Below are positions 23,991 through 35,371 of a stretch of 64,000 nt of DNA, piece after piece. The notes beneath the pieces were generated by a model that made no database searches, was not told the origin of the DNA, and saw only the letters and a list, made by a program, of their open reading frames with translations. Source of the DNA: Botryotinia globosa (Eukaryota > Ascomycota > Leotiomycetes > Helotiales > Sclerotiniaceae); contig RCSZ01000014.1 in assembly GCA_014898425.1 (NCBI GenBank), positions 1,798,001-1,862,000 of the forward strand, written 5' to 3'. Position 1 is the stretch's first letter; every line of letters begins with the position of its first letter. The translations under genes and the position numbers were made by a program.

Positions 23991-26080
23991 AAAACCACAC
24001 GAACACACACACCTAGGAATCTAAAGCTACAGTCTATCCACCCACCAACACAAACCTCCTCTACTACCCGCAGCCACCCACGAATAAAGCCTTCACCCTG
24101 CATTACACATAAATGACGAAAAAAAACATACACTACATCCCCATCTCATCAAACAAGAAACCGCCACAATACCGAGAACCCGGGTTTGCTGTGACCCCAA
24201 CGTATTTAAGTTTATTATTCATGCAGCCTTATCAAACCAAACACCGTCACAATACTCAATTCCCCCAAACCCTGATTTGTTGGAATGTAGCCGCACAAAT
24301 ATTTGTGTTTGTTGTTTCATCACTAGATAGACAAACGTAACATAAATAAACATTCGAGATGGGAATGTTGAACCAAATCGATATATACCTACTGGAATGT
24401 GGACGGTTATTGGATCCTCGCGCGACCCTAGAATAGGTAACTTTCCATCGTCAGGGGTATACATTTTCTACAACTACAGGAGTACCCGCTTTTTTCTACA
24501 ATAAAGATCGAGTATGTATGTACGTAACGCAATAAAATTTTGTAGAATAGTAAAGAGACAGTACAGTCGAATAATCATACTTTCTTTTTCACATTTCTTC
24601 GAATTCAATTCAATTCAATCCAGCGCAAAGGTACGAAAAGATCGTTTACTGCTCTAATCAGAGAAGTGTAGAGTATCAACAGAAGCAGATACCTAATGTG
24701 AAGAACTATTTCTGATAAGATTGAAAACTAAAAATAGAAAAGAAATAAATCGAAAAGGAATGGTACACATGAGAATCAAATACAAGGTTTAGCTAAGCCA
24801 TTAGACTTCGCTTCGTTCAAATCTAAATCTGAAACTTATCTTTTGAATTTTAGTTCTTTTCTATTTTTGACTTTGGTATAATAAGTTCCTCTTTATTGAG
24901 TATTTGCTTTGGTTGAAGTTGCATCGAAGAGATAACGTAGTTCCTTTACAAGAGTGATGTGTGTTATCTGTAAGACAAAACGTTCTCGCACGTTTCTTAC
25001 TCTCTTGAGGATGGTTGTAAAGTATCATTTGGTGTATCATGTAGATGGTGAAAGACTAACGCTCAATTTTGGATTGAAATGGCGATGACGCTTCTATCTC
25101 TAGACCGGGTTTGTGTCATACACTTCACTAGCAGTATGAGCCCTGCAGCTGAACGAACACACTTCAGGTGGAAATTCGTGATGTATAACCAAGATGAGTA
25201 TAAATGCCGTGACGCTTAAAGGACTATTTGGATACCACTAGACCCCCCAAGTTAAGTAAGACAAATTACGATGACATAGAGTAGGTTTCGGCAAGGTGCG
25301 TACCGAATAGACTACTGTTGGTAGCAGCAAGCCCATTGCAGCGTAATGTATTCCCAGAGTAAGTTCGCTGGAGTATTTCCGCTGGGCTATTCCCATGAGA
25401 GACCTCGTTACAACAGCTAGTGGCAAGACGAAGAAAAACAGTGCACTTGCGTATTCTTATCTTAGCTGTCGACGAGAAGAATTTATGATGTGATGAAGCT
25501 TTCGTGACGTGGAAGAGAATCTCAAGAATGCCACATCGGTTAGAAGGAAAAGTGAACACGTGAGCGGGCCGATCGGATGTGCACAAGCTCCAGCCATTGA
25601 GCCGTCATATCCGATGTTTGAAATATTTGAATTCATTTTTTTGGAAGCTTAAACAATCAAGCGACTCATTAATTAAGTTGAGGCTGAATCTGCTCCTTAC
25701 ATCAAACATATCGACGACTATGACTTCATAGGTAATTCTTGCTTGTTTTGAGGTACTACTCTGGAGTCGTAGCATAAACTTCGTACAGACAATGCAAGGA
25801 TGAATAGGCAGAACAAATAATTAGGATAGATAAAGGGTGGTAATGCAAGCAACGAATGGCAATGCGGTACCTTGATTTAGTCAGGGGTAAAGTATGCCAA
25901 GGAGCGGCGGTGGAAACACTTTGTTAACGGCATAAAGGGGATGGATGGCTCAGCCCGTATCTCTATTAGGTCGATTCCATCGTATCGTTTTGCGCCGGCT
26001 TTCTTCTAAAACCAGAGCCAGTGATTGATGATGGGTGGACATTAGAGTAGTGCGCGGTCTTAGAGGTTGAGATTTATTAT

Positions 26081-26134
26081 GAATGAATGAATGAATGAAT
26101 GAATGAATGAATGAATGAATGAATGAATGAATGA
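26081..26134. repeat. Tetranucleotide microsatellite (GAAT)n
   Basis: About 13.5 uninterrupted GAAT units. The repeated Ser-Phe-Ile-His run read on the minus strand is an artefact. Confidence 0.97.
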
Positions 26135-27649
26135 GATGAAGGAAATGAAATGTGAGGATACGACTCATACGAGCGATTGAGATTGGCTTGTTGTCGATCT
26201 GATTTTGAATTGATTTGGTCTGGATGTTCTTAACTTCTTGGGGGGTTTGTGGTGAGATATATCTAGAGTTACTGCCTTCGTATCTGTTTAGCTGGCCCAC
26301 GTTGGATGTGTTGTGGGATGAATGTGGAAGTTAAAGTCGCACATCATCAGGCGGGTGAAAACAGTTGGAAGTTGTGATGGCAACGTGGAAATATCTTGAC
26401 TTCGTATACTTGCTTCAATGGCTGCGTAGACTTGAAGCAAGGAGCCAGCAACGAGGATTGAATCGAATGGTAGTCAGTCATGCTTGTCCACCACAAGTTA
26501 TGATTTGACCGTGTGAGCATTACCTAGTATCCATGATTGATAAAGTGTAACTGGAGAATCCTGCTCTGCTGTAGGACATTTGTGTGGTGGCAGTTGAAGC
26601 TGGGTCATCTGGATTCTGATAGTGGCACGAAAAAGGATGGATATCGGAATTCTCGAGGGAATTTTCCTCGTCAGCCTTTCCACAATTCTACCTACTGTAC
26701 CACGCATTCCCAAGCTGTCACTCCTGGACCCCCAAATCCCTCACTGCAATGCCATGTCATGCCATGCTATGCGATGTGGTCCATGATGGAGAGAAACAGC
26801 ATGATGATGGATTTATCATGGATTCATCATGCTGGTACCCCACTGTGAAAACAAACTATCACCATGCTGTTGTGAGATTAAAATTTGAGACTCGTCATGA
26901 ACCACGACTGAAATCAATAACTCCCAAATCCCCAGATCATAGATCACGACATGGAAAGAATTATCTATCGTGATTGTTATCTTGGCCCATCAAGCTTGAA
27001 TAGGAGACTTGTCAAAATCACGAGGACCGTCTCCAGCCCAGCCCAGCCCAGGCGTTGAGAACTTTAGATAGGATGGATGTTGAAACGATACCCCTGAGTT
27101 TGTGAACGGTCTCGATTCCACCACCTCCTAGGGAATCAAGTACATATCAGAAAACGTACCTTGGGACGACACGATGGAAATTCGCATGGGGATGAAGATG
27201 AACGACGAGACGAAACTAGGGCACGGGACTCTGTTCTAACTTCTAGGGTTGGACAAGATCCCGAGACGGAATATTGAAAGATCTCCGACCATCTTCTCCA
27301 AGCCTTTCCAGGTCTCTCTCTAGTACTCTAGGTCTCTACTCCAGAAATGGGAAGAATCAGTGGAGATGTGGGAGAGATTTTACTGCTGGAGGTTATTTGA
27401 TTCACGTGCTCTTCATCTCACATCCAGTGGCGCAGCCGAAATTAGAGGTTTGGAAGAAGAGACCGAATGTAGAAATGTTTCCTTGTGGTTCAATGAAGTG
27501 GAGATGTTTCGGTGGAAAGGGACGGAATTCTCTTGGAAGATGGGAATTTATTTACTGCAGTCAGTATGGGATGGGAGTGGTAGGTGAATTGTAAGTGGCA
27601 AGAATGAAAATGGGCGTTGTTAATGGGATAAAGGGCAGATGGTTAGGTC

Positions 27650-27868
27650 TAGATATTATATAGATATTATATAGATATTATATAGATATTATATAGATAT
27701 TATATAGATATTATATAGATATTATATAGATATTATATAGATATTATATAGATATTATATAGATATTATATAGATATTATATAGATATTATATAGATATT
27801 ATATAGATATTATATAGATATTATATAGATATTATATAGATATTATATAGATATTATATAGATATTAT
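27650..27868. repeat. 11-bp AT-rich minisatellite, about 20 units
   Basis: The unit TAGATATTATA repeats almost perfectly for about 220 bp, purely A/T apart from one G per unit. It grades into a higher-order 31-bp repeat at its right end. Confidence 0.97.
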
Positions 27869-27942
27869 AGATAATCCATCGATATTATATAGATATTATA
27901 GATAATCCATCGATATTATATAGATATTATAGATAATCCATC
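27850..27942. repeat. 31-bp higher-order repeat, three exact copies
   Basis: Copies at 27850-27880, 27881-27911 and 27912-27942. Each contains two partial 11-bp units plus the insert GATAATCCATC. It appears to derive from the adjacent 11-bp array by gaining a new 3' segment and then amplifying as a block. A degenerate fourth start follows. Confidence 0.93.
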
Positions 27943-28285
27943 GATATTCCATAGATAATACCTGGTAGACAATAAATGATACTATAAGTAGACATGTAGA
28001 TATCATTTTACATCAGATTTTATAATTCACCCAAAGGATTGATCTTAATCATAGAGGGATCTTATAATTTGGATATTCAAATGGCAATGACAATTGACAC
28101 TTTGTTACTCGGTGGCGAGTACTACGAATATACAATGGTTATACCTTTTTTCCATTTACATTTGTGAGAGGATATCATTGATTCTTTTGGTAGACGTTAT
28201 TTAATCAGACTCCTCCTAATGTAAGTATACCTACAACCTACTACCTACTACCTACATAGATAGCTATGTACTGTATTGATCTTCT

Positions 28286-28424
28286 ATCTCCCATCTCTCC
28301 CATCTCTCCCATCTCTCCCATCTCTCCCATCTCTCCCATCTCTCCCATCTCTCCCATCTCTCCCATCTCTCCCATCTCTCCCATCTCTCCCATCTCTCCC
28401 ATCTCTCCCATCTCTCCCATCTCC
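28286..28424. repeat. 9-bp minisatellite (TCTCCCATC)n, about 15 units
   Basis: A near-perfect pyrimidine-rich array with period 9, hence open in several frames. The apparent Ile-Ser-Pro repeat protein has no conserved flanks and is not called as a gene. Confidence 0.95.
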
Positions 28425-29026
28425 TACCCCATAAATATCTCTTGCCCGTCCAGCCAAGCCTCTAAATTCATCATCTGTAGGGAAAAAAAGAATCTTAACA
28501 TTTGACCTTCATCTGACTCTGAGCCATCGATGACCCTATCACAGACGGGTCGCCATTTCCATCGCTCCCTCACAGACGGTAATCAAAGTATAAAAAGTAT
28601 GTGGGAGGAAGCGGAAGACGGAAGCACCACCACAATGATCAATTATCACCTGGGCAGACGCAAATATCTCCTCCCATTGCCCCCCCATGGCCCCCCCATG
28701 CTGCACATCCCGAAATCAAAATGAATCTCAATGTTTTGGAGTTCATCTCTTATATTATATGTTACCAAATGGGGTTAGCCGTTACGCTAGTACTGACAAG
28801 GTGACAAGGTGAGCAGGGATGAGAGCCGGCTCAAGCTAGGATATTTTCCTTAGCGTCCTCCGTTTGTGGCCTTTTCATTGGTTCATGTAATTGTTTTGTA
28901 CCTGAATCTAATTTCAATGCTTGGCTCTGCCGCTCTGAGTGGTCTGGCACCCTTTCCTTGTTCACCCCTTCTTGCTTTCATTCCCTGAGCCACGTCGGCC
29001 TCCTGGTCCTCCTCTGTTTTTCTTAT

Positions 29027-29072
29027 ACCTACCTACCTACCTACCTACCTACCTACCTACCTACCTACCTAC
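29027..29072. repeat. Tetranucleotide microsatellite (TACC)n
   Basis: About 11 uninterrupted units on a pyrimidine-rich background, 740 bp upstream of the SUN gene ATG. Confidence 0.95.
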
Positions 29073-29141
29073 TCCGTGCTATTCTGTCATTACCTTGGAA
29101 GAAGACTTCTCATCTTATTTGTCATACTTCTCTTCTCCCTT

Positions 29142-29187
29142 TCACCACCTCACCACCTCACTACCTCACTACCTCACTACCTCACTC
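29142..29187. repeat. 8-bp repeat (CCTCACTA)n, about 5 units
   Basis: Slightly degenerate CCTCACCA/CCTCACTA units. It lies in the pyrimidine-rich region upstream of the SUN gene. Confidence 0.85.
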
Positions 29188-29806
29188 CTTCAAACCTCAT
29201 CAACCCTCCTTTTCCCCTCTCAAAGCAAGCATTCCCTCCCAACTGATGAGAGTTGTTATCATAGAAAAATAATAATCAACTCTCTACCACATTCATTTGG
29301 AACAGCCACTTTTATCTCAAAATCAAATCAGAATACTCATCCGAAATTATCCTTTACAGTCCCTCCCTCTCTCTCCCCCAAGCGGCGCTTTTTTACATCA
29401 ACACTTAATTTGTCCACCTCTCCCTCCATCCCCTAGCAACAGACCTTTTATTTAGAGTGAATCTTTGAGATTAAGTCAGAAAGACCCATAGCCAAGGTAT
29501 GTACTGCGAGTTCTCGTGTTTTCTTTTATTCACCGTCCCGCCATTCTCCATTTAAATCTCATTTCCCGGTCGACTCGCTCGTTCGTCTACTGCCATTGCT
29601 ATTGCTGTTCAACTTCGCCTCGCCTTTCGATTTAGCATACTCAATCCGTCGCATCTGAAAATCGGAATGCTAATCTCTTTTCTTCTACTTTGAAGTCAAC
29701 CTCACTCGTTTACTCCGTCCAATTCTGTCGATATATTAAGAGTCTTTGAAGTCCCGAGTCAAGAAACCCTTCGTCTATCCATATCGCAAGAGTTCACTTC
29801 TTCACA

Positions 29807-31263
29807 ATGAAGTTCACCCCAGTTTCTGTTGCGCTTCTCAGCGTTGCCGGTGTTGCAATTGCGCAACCACACAACCATCAACACCGTCACCCAGCTAGAG
29901 CAAACAAGGTCGCACGCGATAATGCCGTTGTCTCCGTGACAGAAGTGATGCCAGGTCCAGTCGAGACGGTCTACATGCTCAATGGAAAGGATATCTCTTT
30001 GGCCGATGTTCAAGACGGATTGAAATCTGGAAAGTTCATTTTAGTTGGAGGTGGTTTCGAAGATGCCCCTTCTGCTACTAATTGGTACACCGGATCCCCA
30101 TCTGTCGCCTCCACATCAGCTGCTGCTTCAACCACTCCAGCAGCTACGTCCGTTAGCTCGATCGTCAAAGCTGCCGCGGAATTCATCGAGGTTTCCTCAT
30201 CTGCCTCTTCCACCAAGGCTGCATACACCCCGAAATCAAGCGCTGCATCATCTACTTCAGAATCAAGCTCTGTCGCCTCTGTCGCCTCTACTAGTGCGGC
30301 TGCTGCCTCCTCCTCGGCCAGTAGCTACAGTTCTTCTGATAGCTCGACTTCCCCCAGCAGCTCCGGCAACTGGGCAGACTTCCCAAGTGGCAAAATCCCT
30401 TGTTCCACTTTCCCATCCCAGTATGGCCCAATTCATGTTGATTACCTTGGGTTAAATGGATGGATCGGTATCCAAAGCACCCCTGGCTACACCACCTCTG
30501 CTTCCTCGATCGTTACTATCAACACAATTACCAGCGGTGGATGTGTCAAGGGCGCTTTCTGCTCGTATGCCTGCCCACCGGGATACCAGAAATCTCAATG
30601 GCCTACCGCACAAGGAAGCACTGGTGAGTCCGTCGGTGGTCTCTACTGCAACTCTGACGGCATGCTCGAATTGTCCCGAACTACCACCAAGCAACTTTGT
30701 ATTGCTGGATCTGGATCCGTCAAGGTTGAGAACAAGCTCCACAGCATTGTTGCCGTTTGCCGTACTGATTACCCTGGTCTCGAGGCTGAGACCGTCCCAT
30801 TGGCAACTTCCCCTGGTCAAACCTATGACTTGACTTGCCCAGATGCCAGTAACTACTACTCATGGGAAGGACTTCCAACTTCTGCACAATACTACATCAA
30901 CCCACAAGGAGCTTCTATCTCCGAAGCTTGTGTTTGGGGTACTTCAGGTGGAAACCTTGGTAACTGGGCTCCTGTCAATGCTGGTGTTGGAAGAGATGCC
31001 TCTGGTACCACTTGGTTGTCAATTATCCCCAACACCCCAACCAACACATACGGCATCTTAGACTTCACCATCACTATCGAGGGTGATGTCTCCGGAAAAT
31101 GTTCGTACTCATCTGGAACATACTACAACAATGGTGTTGAGTCTCCAACAGGTTGCACCGTAAGTTCACTGATCTGTTCATAAGGTTTGGGGGAATAAAC
31201 TAACAAATCCTTTAGGTCTCCATTCTCTCGGGCGGAACCGCTACATACGTCTTCTCATCATAG
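29807..31263 (+). CDS. SUN1: SUN-family secreted cell-wall protein
   Basis: Exon 1 (29807-31159) and exon 2 (31216-31263), joined over a 56-bp intron, give 466 residues. There is a signal peptide (MKFTPVSVALLSVAGVAIAQ), a His-rich mature start, a Ser/Ala-rich linker of about 110 residues, and a C-terminal SUN domain with Cys motifs: GKIPCSTFPSQYGPI, GGCVKGAFCSYACPPGYQKSQW, GGLYCNSDGMLELSR, CVWGT, and a final CxxSILSGGTATYVFSS. SUN proteins (yeast Sim1/Uth1/Nca3/Sun4, filamentous sun1/psuA) act on wall beta-1,3-glucan and influence septation, hyphal integrity and adhesion. A TATA-like TATATTAA occurs about 70 bp before the ATG. Confidence 0.95.
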
Positions 31264-33250
31264 GCGCTTGAGTGTCACAATTTTCCCTTTACAAAATTTC
31301 CGGTGCACATATTGTTGTTTTCTTTCCGCGCGCATATCCACAATTGCGGCTTGTGATCGTTGTAGTCACTTTTTATTTCCTTTACACGCCCTCAGGTCAT
31401 TTTAAGTCTCGGATGTTCGAACTCACGCTCGACTTGCAATGTTCAAACAAATTGGTCAATAAGATACCCCCTCCATCCGATTTTTGAGTGTACTTTGTGT
31501 GGTAACTTTTCCTTTGTAATAAATGTCGCTAATGTTTTTACATTATTGAAGTGGGAGATATCTGGCCGTTGGAATACCACGTTCCAGATGGTTGTTATAA
31601 GCATGGATGGATTTCTGGAGGGGGTTGGGGTTGTTGGTAGAAAAAAAAAAGTTGTGTTCTCAGCAGACGAATGTTCATATGACGAATGGGAAAGCCCTCT
31701 TTCCTTGAAGCAATCACCTTGGTTAACTCTTCTATGTATCCGTTACGCATTTTGAAGGAGACGTGCTCCTGGTACAGAGTGCCCCTTTATCCCTACGGCC
31801 TTTTTATCAATTTGCCGCAGGCACTCTTGCATATGTTTTCATACTGGCTACAAATGTTTGGACGGAGCGCGCATACGAAACAGAAATTACCACCACATCT
31901 CTCTTCCAAGGAGATGTGGTAGAGAGCTATAACACTTGTTTCATGTGGATGTGAATGGAAAATTTGATAGCAGAGGCTGCAGAATATGGTACATGTATCA
32001 ATATAAAGTAGTCTAGTCGGCACAACACAGACAGGGAAAGGGAGATCAGTTACACTCTACTTATTCTGCCTTTTCAAGAAAGATGTTGAGAAATTTTTGA
32101 GAACAGAAAAATCAAAAAAATCAAGTAAATAGAACAATCGGATGAAGTGTGTGGCCTTTTTCGTGTATACAAATTAAAATCTCTTTTGGTTTCTTATAAA
32201 TTTCTTCACTTTTCTTTCCTGATGATGTTCATATATGACGGTCTTTCTGAACCTGTGAATGTGAATGTAAACGTGAATGATGGTCCTACCTTTTGATCAA
32301 TGTCGTGAACCTGTAGATTATTATTGATATTTAGATCAGCAATGACGGTAGATACATTGAGCCCTACCGTTACTGATCCATCAAGTGCCTGAGATCCCCC
32401 TTTTTTTTGATACCTGCTTATCTAGTAGCCACTGCTTTTGACACATGATTCGGCCATCCATCTGAAAGTAGTTTTATGAAATCCCTTCTATACCATTATA
32501 GGTGGAAGAAGGGTTTATCTCTTGAAGAATATACTATAACGTTTTCGTTCATTTGCTTGTCTAAGTATCCAAATACTGTGGCAGCAGCTCTGGCTGGCTC
32601 TTTGTAAGGAGATGGATTGATTTATCACTGTAAGGGAGTTGAAGGTTAATCTTATGCTTAATTTTCATCCTACAGCAAAGACTGCACTGCCTACCTAGGT
32701 ATGCAAAGAAACCCGGGACCCCACACCCGACTTCTAGGCTAGATTCCTTTTAAATGTTCTCCGCCCTCGGCATTAAGCTAGTTTATTTAACAGCTGCAAG
32801 AGCTGAGAGGAGCTCTTGGTATTTCATCCAGAGACTTTCGTTTCTGCTTGGTTTTCAATCTTTGCTTTGGATTAATTGTGATTACATAACTAGGTTTATC
32901 ATCGAGTTTGGAAGAGGAGAGCGAGAGGGAAGCACGCAATTCGCCGAGAGATATACGTGCGCTGAGTTCCCTTGTTCCAAGGTTTCGTTTCCGAGTTTGG
33001 CTGCTAGACGCAGTGTGAGAGGTAGGGAAGAGGCGGCTTTGCTTTGTACCAGGTTGGAGTTTCTGGATCGATTGATCGATTGATTGGACAATTGCACTCG
33101 GGTTGCACGATAGCGATTGCGGTAATTGGTTGATAGAGAGGCTGCAGCTAAATCTATCTGCAAGCGGAGAAATTGCACGGTGGGATCGTGTAGTGTGCGT
33201 GCTGGGATAGGATAGGATAGTAGGTGCCAGGGACGTTGTGTTGGGGTACA
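31264..33250. other. Intergenic region upstream of the DUF202 gene
   Basis: It contains only short or mutually overlapping ORFs. The minus-strand frame at 32787-33404 (205 codons) runs antisense into the DUF202 first exon and is Ser/Pro-rich without a domain. A short ATTGATCG-type repeat occurs at 33067-33085, and a GATAG repeat just before the DUF202 start region. Confidence 0.5.
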
Positions 33251-34594
33251 ATGGAGAGTACAAAGAGATCGGATGGCATCGAGGGGAGGATAAATTCGCA
33301 GTCGCAGGTTTCGTTGGATATAAGTGCGACGAATTCGAGTTCGCAGACGGATTTGAATAGCATACGATCGGATGCGAATGAGAATGCGCGCTCGACAGAT
33401 ACATTACAATTGAGACCGAACACTCCGAAGACGGATATTGAGATTGGATCGAGCTCCAATATACATCAAGGGCAGAGTCCGAGTCCGCGAACAGGTAGCA
33501 GGAGTGGAAGCAGGAGTGGGAGTGTTAGTGCCCAAGGGAGCCAAAGAATTAAAGAGGGGAAGAGACCGAGGATTGATAGTATCTTGGAAGAAGCGAGGAA
33601 TAGAAAGATTACAATGGATACCCCTGGGGATGTGGAGGACAGTCAGAGTCCTGGGAGGGGGGTAGATGGATATGAGAATGAGATTGGGAATGGTCATGGA
33701 CATACAAATGGTAAAGAAAGCAGAGGGGAAAGTAGCGCAGATGAAGAAACGAGTGTATTGACACGCGGACCCGATATGAACTATGGAGGCGTCAGTGGCG
33801 GAACTACAGCCATCACCGCAGACACGAATAATGGAAATAACAGCACGAAGAGGAAACTTGGAGCAAAGGACCCAAACAGGAGAGAAGGAGTACGGGCGAC
33901 GGGAAGAGGGAGAGGATTCTCAGGGTCCGAAGTTGAGGGGGTAGTTACTGAAGATGGGAGTAGGACGAAGCGAAGCGGAAGGATAGGAAAATGGTGGAAG
34001 AGAATGATGGATGAGTATGGAAGTATTGAGTTGGAAAACAAGGGGAGTGTTGCGAGGGATCATTTGGCACTTGGTACGTGGTTTCTTTCTCGCTAAATTT
34101 CAGATCACACGACTCGTTTGTCACACGTCTGAGGATGGATATGTATTGATTTGCTATGTTGCTGACTATGGCGTGTGGATAGAAAGAACATTTTTAGCTT
34201 GGTTGCGAACTTCCCTCGCCTTCGCTAGTATCGGAATTGCAATCACTCAACTGTACGTACCTTTCCCTCCCCACCACTTCACTCCCCACTAACCCTCTTC
34301 CTCCCTAGATTCCGCCTCAATACTTCAAGCTCCACCGCTACCCCCGCCCCGCCAGAGCCTAAAAGCAGTCTCCGCCACCTTGGCAAACCCCTGGGCGCCA
34401 CTTTCGTGGGAATATCGATTCTCATGCTCTCAGTAGGTTTTCATCGATACTTTGAAGGGCAGTTTTACATTATTAGAGGAAAGTTCCCAGCTAGTAGGGG
34501 AAGTATTGCGCTTGTGGCAATGATCACAGGTGCATTGATGGTGACGAGCTTGGTGGTTGTGGTGGTGGGTAATAGGGGGGGATTTGAGAAGTAA
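33251..34594 (+). CDS. DUF202-domain membrane protein with long disordered N-terminus
   Basis: Three exons (33251-34073, 34183-34252, 34309-34594) give 392 residues. The first 260 residues are low-complexity and hydrophilic, with Ser/Arg/Gly runs (SRSGSRSGS), then a basic patch near GRIGKWWKRMM. The C-terminus is a DUF202 (YidH-type) domain: ARDHLALERTFLAWLRTSLA, then TM1 continuing to TQLFRLN, TM2 (GATFVGISILMLSVGFHRYF) and TM3 (SIALVAMITGALMVTSLVVV). DUF202 modules occur alone or at the end of vacuolar transporter chaperone proteins. The present protein lacks SPX and VTC domains, so its role is unknown. Intron 1 has a typical GCTGAC branch point. Confidence 0.85.
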
Positions 34595-35371
34595 AACAGT
34601 GAGAGGGGTGTGAGGGGACTCTCATAGGGAGAGAATTTAATGATGTCGATGATAAAATGGACATGTATATCACGTTTAGCTCTCGCATGTTAATCATTAG
34701 GGGATTGGGCTGGAGTTTTATCATTCCTAGGGGTTTTGTACTCTGTTCATGACTCTTGACGTAAAATAGGTATGCGAATGCAAATATGAAATATTCTTGA
34801 TACCAGGCTATGAAGTGTTCATGGCTATTAAGTGATTTCATTCATCATCGTTTAGAGGAAACCGTCGTACGATTGAAAGACAAGCAGGCTAGTGCTGATG
34901 GTCACGTATCTTGTTTGGAATACTGGGATGTGTATCATCTTGCACAATGGAGAATGGTTGGTTCGATTCTACGAATTCTTTTGATAAATACCCTCCTCCA
35001 CTTTAAGGTATTCCAGGCCATCGTCACATAACGACCTTCCTGATTCGGTCATTGTCATCGCCAGGGATTAATAGCTTTCGCTAACCCCCAAGTACGTACC
35101 TAGATAAGCTTATGAAGCACAGACTTACTTGCGTGTCATACTCCGAGCCTCCGTGATGTCGTCTCTTTTGCTTCAATTTAACAAGCTTTACTTAGATAGC
35201 TGGCCCTATGGACTCTTGTGCTTGCTTGTTTTATCAATTTGATCAACCTGGGATCGGGTTACAGCAACGACGCAACTCATACTTTCAGCGTCCTGAAATA
35301 AAACAGGATATTGCTTGCCGCGACGGCAAAATCGACTTGGACTGAAGCAGTCAGGATTTTCGGCATGCAAA
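34595..35371. other. Intergenic between DUF202 and ABC transporter genes
   Basis: No supportable gene. It should hold the DUF202 3' UTR and the ABC transporter promoter. The reading frame of the ABC gene is open for some codons before the chosen ATG, so an upstream coding exon is possible but not evident. Confidence 0.5.

Larger units (their letters stand above)
23743..29806. other. 6-kb gene-free stretch rich in simple tandem arrays
   Basis: No spliceable coding region is seen. ORFs at 26.0, 28.3, 28.9 and 29.0 kb are translations of simple repeats. Arrays with periods of 15, 4, 11, 31, 9, 4 and 8 bp lie here (listed separately). The last 300 bp should contain the SUN gene promoter and leader. 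A GTATGT donor-like site at 29,498 could start a 5'-UTR intron. Confidence 0.6.

Noticed and set aside
25950..26300. 116-codon minus-strand ORF
   Set aside because: Its centre is the GAAT microsatellite; no domain or splice partner.
28266..28505. 79-codon ORF with a long Ile-Ser-Pro repeat
   Set aside because: It is simply the translation of the 9-bp minisatellite, whose period is a multiple of three; there is no conserved flank or domain.
28939..29436. 165-codon plus-strand ORF upstream of the SUN gene
   Set aside because: It runs through the TACC and CCTCACTA repeats and is Ser/Pro/Leu low-complexity; a parallel ORF exists in another frame.
32787..33404. 205-codon minus-strand ORF overlapping the DUF202 gene start
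   Set aside because: It is antisense to the DUF202 first exon and its upstream region, is Ser/Pro-rich and has no recognisable family.
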